Part shown: in pieces, positions 16,072 to 23,478 of the stretch
Layout: every line of letters starts with the position of its first letter
Numbering within the stretch: position 1 is the first letter of the stretch
Source: Longimicrobium sp.
GTDB taxonomy: Bacteria > Gemmatimonadota > Gemmatimonadetes > Longimicrobiales > Longimicrobiaceae
Reading direction: 5' to 3'
Assembly: GCA_036389135.1 (NCBI GenBank)
Contig: DASVQP010000093.1
Span: 1-43,204 of the forward strand
Length of the DNA stretch: 43,204 nucleotides
Notes under the pieces: model-generated
The model's input: the letters and a program-made list of their open reading frames with translations, nothing else
What the model was told of the DNA's origin: nothing
The model's database searches: none
Program-made: the position numbers and the translations under genes

Positions 16072-17730
16072 CTAAGGAAGCGCGGGGCCCGCGCTCTGGT
16101 GCACGATTATGAGCCGCACCGGGCGACCCACGCGGACGGAGAGCAGCTCCTCCAGCCGCCCTCCCCACCGGCTGCGGATCCAGTCCGCGGCAAACGCGTT
16201 GCTGGTGCCCACGCGCACCGTGTCTTCCCCGAACTCGTCCAGCCACGACGACGCGAACCAGGTGCGGAGCTGCACCTCGCCAATCTCGTCGCGGATCTCC
16301 TGTACGGTGAGCCCCCACACGTCGTCGGTAGGGAGCTCCACGGGCGCTGGCACCGGCGTTGGGCTCGGCGCCGGCTCGGTGGTGCCCGTCGCGGCACGCG
16401 CGCTCTCTCGTGGGGAGGGAAGGGAGGGCGCGAAGCGCGCCGAATGGCGCTCGATCCAGGCGAGGTACTCCGGCTCGTCGAAGCGCCACTCGCGCTTGAG
16501 CGCCTTGGCCACCCAGAGCGACCAGTGCGTGATCTCCCGCCCATGCGCATCCACCCCGCCTTTGATGGCGCGCTCGTAGTGCACGCGCCGGAGCACCCGC
16601 TCCACGTCCATCCCGTGCTTCGCGACCAGGGCACGCCCCTCGGCGGCGGTCATCCCCAGCTGCGCAAGGTGCCAGAGGAGCACCCGGGTGCGCACCGGGT
16701 CCAGCGAGCCGAGGCCCCGGGCGGTGGTCGCGGACCGGGGGAGCGCCCCCGGCTCGATCGCCACCTCGTACACTCCGCGGCGGGGCGAGCGGACCTCGCC
16801 GGCGCGCAGGATGCTCGCCTTCACCAGGGCGTCCACGGCGTCGCGGAAGCGTCCCGCGATCTTGTTCCCGTCTTCCCGGCTCTGCACGCCCAGGTCGTCC
16901 ATCCAGGCGGCCAGCGGCGCAACGTGGGTGCGGGGGAGCTGGCCCTGCGCCGCGGCCAGCACCAGCTTCAGGTGGATCCCCTTGGCCACGGGGGAGGGAA
17001 GGGCATTGTGCGCGTCCACGTCGATCCACGCGGCCAGCCCCATCTCCGTCTGCGAACGCCACGCGGGATTCAGCTTCAGGCTGCGGATGGTGTCGCGCGA
17101 GCGGGAAGCGAGCTGCTCGGTCTCCCAGTCGTACGAGAGAATCCAGTAGGTGGCGTCGCGCTCCCGGCGCGTGGGGCTTCCCGCGGCAACCACCGGGTGG
17201 CGCGTCCCCTCCGCCATGGTGCGGGCCGCCTCGGCGAAGTCCATCTCCAGCGTGGTGCGCAGCACCGAGTTTCCCCAGCGCTGAAAGGCGCGCTTCACCC
17301 CCTCGATCTTCGACGGGGCGTTCGACGCCGTCTCGCCGCGGGTGGCGCGGATGACGTCGGCGTAGCTGATCCCGGGGAGCGCGCCGTCCGGCTCCGTCCC
17401 GCGCTCGTCTCCCAGGCGCAGCGTGCCCAGCAGGTAGTCCAGATCGTAGATGGTGGGCATCCCCAGCGCCGGGCTGGCGGAGAGCTCGGCCACGAAGCGG
17501 CTCCCGTCGGGATAGACGATCTCCTGCCGCTGGAAGGAGTGGTGGGGCGCCACGGTGCCGTTCTCTCCCACCGGGTACACGCTCACCAGGGGGAGGCGCA
17601 GGCAGGAGAGGAGGTACAGCGGCGCCGGCACCGGCGTCTCCACCAGGTGGTCGGGCGCGAAGAGCGCGTCCGGGCTTTCCATCCGGACACGCGGCGCGTG
17701 GGTCGGGACCGGGGCTACCGTGAGGGCCAT
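16072..17730 (-). CDS. Plasmid replication initiator (RepA-like) with DnaA domain I-like C-terminus
   Basis: A 552-residue protein that looks like a plasmid replication initiator. The N-terminal part has the pattern of replication initiator protein A (PLVSVYPV, then FVAELSASPALGMPTIYDLDYLLGTL), followed by winged-helix-like segments. After a Pro/Ala/Thr-rich linker near residue 450 the last 80 residues (VWGLTVQEIRDEIGEVQL, then TWFASSW, then NAFAADWIRSRW) resemble DnaA domain I, which binds the DnaB helicase. Such a fusion would let the protein both bind iterons and recruit helicase. ATG at 17730; a candidate promoter and palindromic site 3 lie upstream, a terminator and iterons downstream. 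The initiator call is firm from context; the DnaA-like tail is my reading. Confidence 0.8.
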   Translation of the reverse strand: MALTVAPVPTHAPRVRMESPDALFAPDHLVETPVPAPLYLLSCLRLPLVSVYPVGENGTVAPHHSFQRQEIVYPDGSRFVAELSASPALGMPTIYDLDYLLGTLRLGDERGTEPDGALPGISYADVIRATRGETASNAPSKIEGVKRAFQRWGNSVLRTTLEMDFAEAARTMAEGTRHPVVAAGSPTRRERDATYWILSYDWETEQLASRSRDTIRSLKLNPAWRSQTEMGLAAWIDVDAHNALPSPVAKGIHLKLVLAAAQGQLPRTHVAPLAAWMDDLGVQSREDGNKIAGRFRDAVDALVKASILRAGEVRSPRRGVYEVAIEPGALPRSATTARGLGSLDPVRTRVLLWHLAQLGMTAAEGRALVAKHGMDVERVLRRVHYERAIKGGVDAHGREITHWSLWVAKALKREWRFDEPEYLAWIERHSARFAPSLPSPRESARAATGTTEPAPSPTPVPAPVELPTDDVWGLTVQEIRDEIGEVQLRTWFASSWLDEFGEDTVRVGTSNAFAADWIRSRWGGRLEELLSVRVGRPVRLIIVHQSAGPALP

Positions 17731-17769
17731 GCAGCTGCGTGGTGGGGCGTTAGGCGAATGGGCACGAGC

Positions 17770-17799
17770 ATCTTAGCCCCGCACGGGCCGTCCCGCCAA
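17770..17799 (-). promoter_or_regulatory. Candidate promoter of the Rep gene
   Basis: On the minus strand TTGGCG (17799-17794), 18 bp, then TAAGAT (17775-17770), 39 bp before the rep start. Both hexamers match the sigma-70 consensus at four of six positions. Palindromic site 3 lies 11 bp upstream of the -35. Confidence 0.35.
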
Positions 17800-17810
17800 C
17801 CATCGCGTTC

Positions 17811-17830
17811 GAGCGTCTGTATACCAGACA
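17811..17830. promoter_or_regulatory. Palindromic site 3 upstream of the Rep gene
   Basis: GAGCGTCTGTATACCAGACA is the exact reverse complement of 14576-14595. It lies 80 bp upstream of the rep start, so one site type flanks parB, parA and rep. It may be bound by ParB or by Rep. Confidence 0.75.
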
Positions 17831-17934
17831 GCGGCGGGACTCTTCGCCACGACGCGCGTTGGGGCCGTAGCACCCGGTTCGTCGCTCTAGGACCAATGCG
17901 ACAACGGCGTTCACGCGTCCGCTTCATTCTCGGT

Positions 17935-17963
17935 TGACGTTTTCGCATGGTGGCTGGTATTCT
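17935..17963 (+). promoter_or_regulatory. Sigma-70-type promoter of the 18002 gene
   Basis: TTGACG (17935-17940), 17-bp spacer, TATTCT (17958-17963). This is a good match with ideal spacing. The start codon of the next gene lies 38 bp downstream with GGAG at 17991-17994. Confidence 0.65.
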
Positions 17964-18001
17964 TCTCCGAGACGTTGCCCCTTCCGCCGCGGAGTTGCTC
18001 G

Positions 18002-18646
18002 ATGATCTCTCAGTCCCTCGTCACCCGAATCCGGAAAGCCTTCCCCGAATCGCTCCGCCGCGCGCTGGTGGCGGCGCTGGACGAGGCGTACCAGGAGGTG
18101 AGCGCTTCTCATCGGCCCGAGCGGGGGTGGAACAACTTCACCTTCGGCACCGGCTTGTGGGCGATCGCGATGTTCCAGCTGCAGGAGCTGGCGCGGGAGG
18201 AGGAGTGGGAGCTCGTGGAGGAGGTGGACAACCATCGCGTCACCTTTGTAAAGGATGGGCTTCACCTGACCTGCTACAAGGTGGGCTCGACCGCCGACGA
18301 GGACATCTTCGCCTCGTTCCCCAACAACGACAACGCGGCGAAGCGGCTGGTGGCGAACAACCGCCAGTTCGACCTGTTCGGCGACCGTTACCAGGCGGGA
18401 GCACCCGTGGACCTGGTGCTGGCACACCTGGGCACGCCGGAGCGCGGGCTGGAGGCGGTCTACCTGTGCGTCCCCTCGGCGGTGGCCAGCGACGACCGGA
18501 TCTCGGAATGGGCGCACGCCGAGCTGCTCTGGAGCCGCGGCTCGCGGGCCGAGGTCGGCCACGGGGCGGCGGACCTCGCGGCCGAGGTGCCCATCGAGCG
18601 CCCGGTGATCCGCCTCAAGATCCCGCGCGCCGCCGACCACGGATGA
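18002..18646 (+). CDS. Unknown protein coupled to an XRE-ImmA/IrrE gene, possible toxin partner
   Basis: A 214-residue soluble protein that I do not recognise. It is rich in charged residues, with an acidic helical stretch (LQELAREEEWELVEEVDN), a beta-like segment (RVTFVKDGLHLTCYKVGS) and the motif NNRQFDLFGDRY. No signal or membrane segment is seen. ATG at 18002 follows GGAG by seven bases and a good promoter. Its TGA overlaps the ATG of the XRE-ImmA gene (ATGA, 18643-18646), so the two are made together. XRE-COG2856 proteins have been proposed as antitoxins or repressors of a co-encoded partner, so this may be the toxin of an addiction pair; the sequence itself does not show a toxin fold. 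Confidence 0.8.
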   Translation: MISQSLVTRIRKAFPESLRRALVAALDEAYQEVSASHRPERGWNNFTFGTGLWAIAMFQLQELAREEEWELVEEVDNHRVTFVKDGLHLTCYKVGSTADEDIFASFPNNDNAAKRLVANNRQFDLFGDRYQAGAPVDLVLAHLGTPERGLEAVYLCVPSAVASDDRISEWAHAELLWSRGSRAEVGHGAADLAAEVPIERPVIRLKIPRAADHG

Positions 18647-19734
18647 CGCAGCGGAGCCTGTTCGGGGGCGAGCGCGAGGCGGACGCGCGGGTACAGCGCT
18701 TCCGTCCGGAGCGGCTCGTGCTGGCGAGGGAGGCGCGCGGGCTCCAGAAGAAGGAGCTCGCGGACCGGGTGGACCTCACCCCCAGCGCGATCAGCCAGAT
18801 CGAGCTGGGGAAGATCCGCCCGACCTCGGAAACGCTGCTTCGCCTGGCGCTCACCCTGCGCGTGCGGCCCGAGTTCTTCTCGGCGGCCCCGCCGGCGCTG
18901 ATCGCGGCCGAGAACTGCCACTTCCGGCGGCTCCGCAGCGCCACGCAGACGGAGCAGCGGCGGGTGCGGGCGTCCGGCGCGCTGATCCTGGAGGTGGTGG
19001 AGCAGCTGGAGCAGCTGGCCGAGCTCCCGGCGGAGGCGATCACCGCGCTGGCCGCGCACGTCGAGAGCCGCGACGACGTGGAGGCGCTGGCGGAGCGCGT
19101 GCGGGAGGAGTGGGGGCTGGGGCAGGGCCCCATCAGCAACATGGTGGCTCTGCTGGAGCGCCGCGGCGTGCTGCCGGTGGAGATCGAGGGGCACTCCGAA
19201 CGGCTGGACGCGTTTTCGGTCTGGGCGGAGCGGAGGCCGATGGTGTTTCTCGCCACGGAGAAGGGCTCGGCCAGCCGGCGCCGCTTCGACGCCGCCCACG
19301 AGCTGGGGCACCTCCTCATGCACGTGGACGTATCCGCCGGCGACGGCGCGCTGGAGAACCAGGCCGACGCCTTCGCCAGCGCCCTCCTACTCCCGCGCAC
19401 TTCCTTCGCCGCCGAGTGCCCGCGCCGCCTCTCCTGGCCCCAGCTCCTGGAGCTGAAGCGGCGATGGAAGGTGTCGCTGGCCGCGATGGTGCGGCGGGCG
19501 TACGACCTGGGCATCTACTCGGAAGCGACGTATCGCCGCGGGTACATGCAGCTGAACAAGCGCGGCTGGCGGGAGAACGAGCCGGAAGAGCCGCCGATGG
19601 AGCGCCCGCAGGTCCTTCGCGAAGTCGTGCAGCTCCTGGAGGGGGCCGGCTATCCCCGGGCGCGCATCGCCGAGAGCGTGCACCTGCACACGCCCGACCT
19701 CGAGCGCCTGCTGCTCCTACCCGTCTCCCGATGA
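18643..19734 (+). CDS. XRE-family regulator fused to ImmA/IrrE (COG2856) metallopeptidase
   Basis: A 363-residue fusion. Residues about 20-75 form a Cro/C1-type helix-turn-helix (ARGLQKKELADRVDLTPSAISQIELGKI). The second half is an ImmA/IrrE-type zinc peptidase with HELGH at 219-223 (AAHELGHLLMH) and the downstream NQADAFASALLLP that supplies the third ligand. In this family the peptidase part often cleaves a repressor or senses stress. The C-terminal tail after residue 320 is an extra basic helical region. It is translationally coupled to the preceding gene and probably controls that operon. The next gene, a thioesterase, converges on it with a 31-bp gap. Confidence 0.92.
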   Translation: MTQRSLFGGEREADARVQRFRPERLVLAREARGLQKKELADRVDLTPSAISQIELGKIRPTSETLLRLALTLRVRPEFFSAAPPALIAAENCHFRRLRSATQTEQRRVRASGALILEVVEQLEQLAELPAEAITALAAHVESRDDVEALAERVREEWGLGQGPISNMVALLERRGVLPVEIEGHSERLDAFSVWAERRPMVFLATEKGSASRRRFDAAHELGHLLMHVDVSAGDGALENQADAFASALLLPRTSFAAECPRRLSWPQLLELKRRWKVSLAAMVRRAYDLGIYSEATYRRGYMQLNKRGWRENEPEEPPMERPQVLREVVQLLEGAGYPRARIAESVHLHTPDLERLLLLPVSR

Positions 19735-19765
19735 GCGCCCGCGGCGCCCTCCGCGCTTCGGCGGA

Positions 19766-20539
19766 TCAGCCGTGCGCGCCCAGCCGCCCCAGAGTGGCCC
19801 TCAGCTCGCGCCCCAGCTCGGCCAGCACGAAAGGGCGGTGCTCGTTCACGAAGAAGTGCCCCGCGGGGAACATCACCCGCCGAAACGCCCCCGTCGCGTG
19901 CTGGCGCCACCCCTCCACGTCCGCGGGCCGTACACGTTCGTCCTCCACTCCTCCGTACGCGGAGATCGGGATGGCGAGAGGCTCGTCTCCCTGGAAGGTG
20001 TAGGTTTCCGCGAGCTGGAAGTCCGCGCGGAGGAGGGGAATCAGGATCTCCATCAGGTCCGCTTTCTCCAGCACCTCGTCGGGGGTCCCGGCCAGGCGCC
20101 TGAGCTCGTGGACGAACTCCTCGTGGGGGAGGTGGTGGACGGGCGCCATGGACGGCGGCAGGTGCGGCGCCGCCCGCCCGGACGCGAACAGGTGCACGGG
20201 GCCGCGCCGCCGGTCGCGGCGCAGGCGCTGGGCGAGCTCGAAGGCGACGGAGGCGCCCAGGCTGTGCCCGAAGAAGGCGAAAGGACGGTCCATCCAGGGC
20301 ACGAGGGCGCCGGCCAGCTGGTCCACGAGCTCGTCCCAGCGGGTGATGGGCGGCTCGTGGAGGCGCTCCTCGCGGCCGGGGAGCTGCACCGCGCACACCT
20401 CCACCTCAGGGGGGAGAGCCCGGGGCCAGGGGAAGAAGACCGACGCCCCACCCCCCGCGTACGGAAAGCAGAACAGCCGCAGCCGCGCCGCCGGGTTCGC
20501 CCCGCCGGGGATCCGCACCCAGCGAGACGGAGTGGCCAC
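19766..20539 (-). CDS. Type II thioesterase (NRPS editing thioesterase)
   Basis: A 257-residue alpha/beta hydrolase of the GrsT type. These stand-alone enzymes clear wrong or stalled acyl groups from NRPS carrier domains. Motifs: FCFPYAGGGASVF near the N-terminus, the nucleophile elbow GHSLGA, and the catalytic His in AGHFFV. GTG at 20539 is chosen because GAGGG lies five bases further upstream and the length then fits the family. The frame is open to a GTG at 20608, which would overlap the 32-residue peptide gene. It is the last gene of the long minus-strand run that also holds the NHLM transporter, which links that run to the NRPS genes. Confidence 0.92.
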   Translation of the reverse strand: MATPSRWVRIPGGANPAARLRLFCFPYAGGGASVFFPWPRALPPEVEVCAVQLPGREERLHEPPITRWDELVDQLAGALVPWMDRPFAFFGHSLGASVAFELAQRLRRDRRRGPVHLFASGRAAPHLPPSMAPVHHLPHEEFVHELRRLAGTPDEVLEKADLMEILIPLLRADFQLAETYTFQGDEPLAIPISAYGGVEDERVRPADVEGWRQHATGAFRRVMFPAGHFFVNEHRPFVLAELGRELRATLGRLGAHG

Positions 20540-20586
20540 CCCCGCCCTCGTATGTCCGTGCCGCTCCGGCGCCCCGCTGCTCGTAG

Positions 20587-20685
20587 TCAATGTGCGTCCA
20601 TCCACCACAGGTCGACCTCAGGGTTTTCGAAGAGCTCCGACGACGGAGCCGGCGCGTTGCCGGGCGGGTGCCGCGGGTCCTGCAT
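20587..20685 (-). CDS. 32-residue acidic peptide between ATP-grasp and thioesterase genes
   Basis: A short gene for a 32-residue peptide. It begins 11 bases after the ATP-grasp stop codon and has one of the best ribosome sites in the window (GGGGAG, five bases, ATG). The first half is rich in Pro, Ala and Asn. The second half is acidic and aromatic and ends in PEVDLWWMDAH. There is no double-Gly leader motif and no hydrophobic signal. I know no family for it. Its position right after the ATP-grasp and M20 genes suggests a substrate or carrier peptide for them. The alternative is a leader for the thioesterase gene, with which the reading frame overlaps if the upstream GTG is used. Confidence 0.65.
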   Translation of the reverse strand: MQDPRHPPGNAPAPSSELFENPEVDLWWMDAH

Positions 20686-20696
20686 GGCGGCTCCCC

Positions 20697-22133
20697 CTAC
20701 CCGGCGAGCACCCAGGTGTCTTTGGCGCCGCCGCCCTGGGCCCGGTTCACCACGTACGACCCCGGGCGCAGCGCCACCCGGCTCAGCCCGCCCGGCATCA
20801 CCCAGGTGGAGTGGCCGGTGAAGACGAACGGGCGCAAGTCCACCCGGCGCGGCTCCACCGCGGCCCCGGCCCAGGTTGGGCAGGTGGAGATCTCCACCAG
20901 GGGCTGCGCGACGAAGTCGTGGGGCTTTTCGCGTATCCTGGCCGCCACCGCGTCCAGCTCGGCCCGGCTCGCCTGCGGCCCCACCAGGGTGGCGCGTCCG
21001 CCGGCGCCGCGCACGTGTTTGATGACCAGCGACGCCATGTTCGCCAGCACGTGCCCGCGGTCCGCCTCGCGCGCGCACAAAAAGGTGGGGATCTGCGGAA
21101 GGAGAGGCTCCTCGGCCAGGTAGAAGCGGATCATCTCCGGCACGAAGGCAAAGACCGACTTCTGGTCCCCCACGGCGTTCCCCACGGCGTTCGCCAGCGT
21201 CACCCGGCCGGCGGCGCAGACGCCGAGCAGCTCCCGGAAAAACGCGGCGTGGGCATGCCGCAGCCCCACGTCGTCGATGCGGCGGTAGACGACGTCCACG
21301 CGCACCGGGCCGGTGGGGGCCAGGTGGTACAGGCGGCCATCCTGCACCACCAGCTCGTCCACCGTGACGACCGCGGCGCCCGTGATGCGGGCCAGGTAGT
21401 GGTGCTCGGCGTAGAACTCGTTGTCCCGCCCCTGGCTGAGGACCACCAGGTAGGGGTCTCCGGTACCGGGGGGCGCCGTGGCCACGAGCGAGGCGCGCAT
21501 CCGCTCCCCCGTGTCGTCCATCGCCCGGATCCCGTGGCGCGCCATGAGGGGGGGGGCCAGCGCCCTCATGGCGTCCCTCCCGGCGAGCACCTCGGCGATC
21601 CCTGAGGGAACGCACAGGTTGTCTTCCAGCACCGTGAGCTCCCCCTGGGGGGTGCGGACCAGGTCCGGGCCGGCGATGTGGACGTGCACCCCGCCCGGCG
21701 GCCGGATCGCGGCGGCCTCGGGCACGAAGCCGCGGGAGTGGCGCACCACCTCGCGCAGCTCGGGAAGCTCCCCCAGGATCCGTTGCCGCGAGTAGACATC
21801 GGCCAGGAATAGGTTGAGGGCGCGCACGCGCTGCTCCAGCCCCCGCACGGTGCGCTCCCACTCGCCCGCGCCGATCGGGCGGGGGATCAGGTCCAGGAGA
21901 AGGTCCCTGTCTTCCCGGGCGGAGTCGTCCGCGAAGGAAAGGTGGAGCCCCTGCTCCCGCAGCAGGGAGGCCGCCATCGCCCGCAGCTGGCCGTAGTCGC
22001 CGGGCGAGAGGCGGCCCAGCCACTCCACGACCGCGGCCGCGCCGTCGTGGGGCGCCCTGTCGCTCTGGAAGAGCTCGTCCCATACCCCCCCCACCGGGCG
22101 GTACTCGGCGAAGAGGCCGGTGGCGGCCGTCAT
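20697..22133 (-). CDS. Circularly permuted ATP-grasp family protein (COG2308, DUF404/DUF407)
   Basis: A 478-residue protein of the circularly permuted ATP-grasp type. ATP-grasp enzymes join a carboxylate to an amine through an acyl phosphate, but the substrates of this branch are mostly unknown. Family blocks seen: GFVPEAAAIRPPGGVHVHIAGPDL, LTVLEDNLCVPSGIAEVLAGRDAM, VVLSQGRDNEFYAEHHYLA, VDVVYRRIDD, ANAVGNAVGDQKSVFAFVPEMI and the closing RVALRPGSYVVNRAQGGGAKDTWVL. The ATG at 22133 overlaps the M20 stop (ATGA). The usual alpha-E and transglutaminase partners of this family are absent here. A 32-residue peptide gene follows at once, a candidate substrate. Confidence 0.9.
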   Translation of the reverse strand: MTAATGLFAEYRPVGGVWDELFQSDRAPHDGAAAVVEWLGRLSPGDYGQLRAMAASLLREQGLHLSFADDSAREDRDLLLDLIPRPIGAGEWERTVRGLEQRVRALNLFLADVYSRQRILGELPELREVVRHSRGFVPEAAAIRPPGGVHVHIAGPDLVRTPQGELTVLEDNLCVPSGIAEVLAGRDAMRALAPPLMARHGIRAMDDTGERMRASLVATAPPGTGDPYLVVLSQGRDNEFYAEHHYLARITGAAVVTVDELVVQDGRLYHLAPTGPVRVDVVYRRIDDVGLRHAHAAFFRELLGVCAAGRVTLANAVGNAVGDQKSVFAFVPEMIRFYLAEEPLLPQIPTFLCAREADRGHVLANMASLVIKHVRGAGGRATLVGPQASRAELDAVAARIREKPHDFVAQPLVEISTCPTWAGAAVEPRRVDLRPFVFTGHSTWVMPGGLSRVALRPGSYVVNRAQGGGAKDTWVLAG

Positions 22134-23368
22134 ACGGCCTCCACGCAGGCCAGCGCCGGAGCGGCGAGCGCCGGGCGCGTGGGCGCCACCCCGGCCTGAA
22201 GGGCACGCACCAGCCGGGGGTACACGCCGTACGCGGTGCGGGCGCCGCTCACCTCCAGACGCTCCCGGTCGGTGTGCGCGAAGCGCTCCTCGCCCGGGGC
22301 ATACCCCAGCGTCACCACCCCGTGGGTCCCGCAGGTGAAGCCCCCGTCCGTGGAGAAGGTCCACGGCCTCACCGCGGGGGTGCGCTGCGTGACCTCCTTC
22401 ACCGTCTGCACGGCGATCCCCACCGCCGGGTGCATCGACTCCACCAGAAAGGCGGGGGTGAACACCGGGTAGTCGCACTCGAAGTTCGTGTAGGTACGGA
22501 GCCGCTCGCGGCTGTGCTCCACGGTGAGCGTGAAGCCCTCACGCGGGGGTACCCGCTCGCGGAGGAAGGCGCGCAGGAGGTCCAGGGCGGCCTCGATGGT
22601 CTGGCCCGGAAGCACGCGCCAGTCGAGCACCACGCGCGCGACCCCGGGGATCACGTTGCGGGTCTTGGGGGTGGCGTCCACGTCGGTGATGCTGAGGGTG
22701 GAGGGGCCCAGGATGGGGTCGCTGGAGAGATTGCCCGCGAACTCCCCCACGGCCGTGATCACCTCGGGAAGGAGGTGGAGCGGGTTTCGGGCGCGGTGGG
22801 GGGCGCTGGCGTGCGCCGCCACCCCGCGCACCTCCACCACCAGCTCCAGCCGGCCCCGGTGACCGATGCAGATGTCGCCGTTGGTGGCCTCCCCCAGGAT
22901 CACCACGTCCGGGCACAGCTCGCCCTGGGTCATCAGGTAGTCCATCCCCATGGCCCCCCGCTCCTCCAGCACGGTGAAGCCCACGTACACGTCGCCGTCG
23001 GGACGGGCGCTCACGAACTGCGCGGCGGCGTACGTCAGCAGCGCCAGCGGCCCCTTGATGTCCATGGCCCCGCGGCCGTGGAGGAACCCATCCCTCACCT
23101 CGGCGGCGTAGGGAGGATGCTCCCAGGTGCCGGAGTCGCCCACGTCCACCGTGTCCAGGTGGGCGCCCAGCATCACCGTGGGCCCGCCCCTCCGCCCGCG
23201 GACGCGCCCCACCACGTTCCCCACCGCGTCTATCCACACGTCGTCGAAGCGGAGCCGCTTCAGCTCCTGGACCGTGCGGAGCGCCACCTCCCCTTCGGCA
23301 CCCGACACGCTGGGGATCCGGATCAGCTCCTGCGCGAAGGTGAGGGCCCTGTTGAAGTCTGCATACAT
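22130..23368 (-). CDS. M20-family zinc peptidase (ArgE/DapE/LysK-like)
   Basis: A 412-residue M20 metallopeptidase, probably cytosolic. Zinc ligands and catalytic residues: His70 and Asp72 (GAHLDTVD), the bridging Asp in GRGAMDIKG, the Glu pair in VLEERGAMG, Glu in ILGEATNGD and the C-terminal His in RFAHTDRE. The lid domain contains IGHRGRLELVVEVRG followed by HASAP. This layout recalls the enzymes that release lysine or ornithine from the carrier protein LysW, as well as succinyl-diaminopimelate desuccinylase. The ATG at 23368 follows GGAGCG. The gene is coupled to the ATP-grasp gene by a 4-bp overlap, so the two probably act on one substrate. Confidence 0.9.
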   Translation of the reverse strand: MYADFNRALTFAQELIRIPSVSGAEGEVALRTVQELKRLRFDDVWIDAVGNVVGRVRGRRGGPTVMLGAHLDTVDVGDSGTWEHPPYAAEVRDGFLHGRGAMDIKGPLALLTYAAAQFVSARPDGDVYVGFTVLEERGAMGMDYLMTQGELCPDVVILGEATNGDICIGHRGRLELVVEVRGVAAHASAPHRARNPLHLLPEVITAVGEFAGNLSSDPILGPSTLSITDVDATPKTRNVIPGVARVVLDWRVLPGQTIEAALDLLRAFLRERVPPREGFTLTVEHSRERLRTYTNFECDYPVFTPAFLVESMHPAVGIAVQTVKEVTQRTPAVRPWTFSTDGGFTCGTHGVVTLGYAPGEERFAHTDRERLEVSGARTAYGVYPRLVRALQAGVAPTRPALAAPALACVEAV

Positions 23369-23478
23369 CGGGAACGCTCCAGAAACACGGTAGTTGGATT
23401 TCCGGGCGGACGCGGGACACGGAAGGTCGTGCCCGCGGGCGCCGCGGGGTGTGCGCGCGGCTCCGCGAGCCGCTTCCG

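Noticed and set aside
20587-22206. A 539-residue minus-strand frame spanning the ATP-grasp gene and the short peptide
   Set aside because: The ATP-grasp motifs are in another frame. Only the last 32 codons of this frame, with their own ribosome site, look real.
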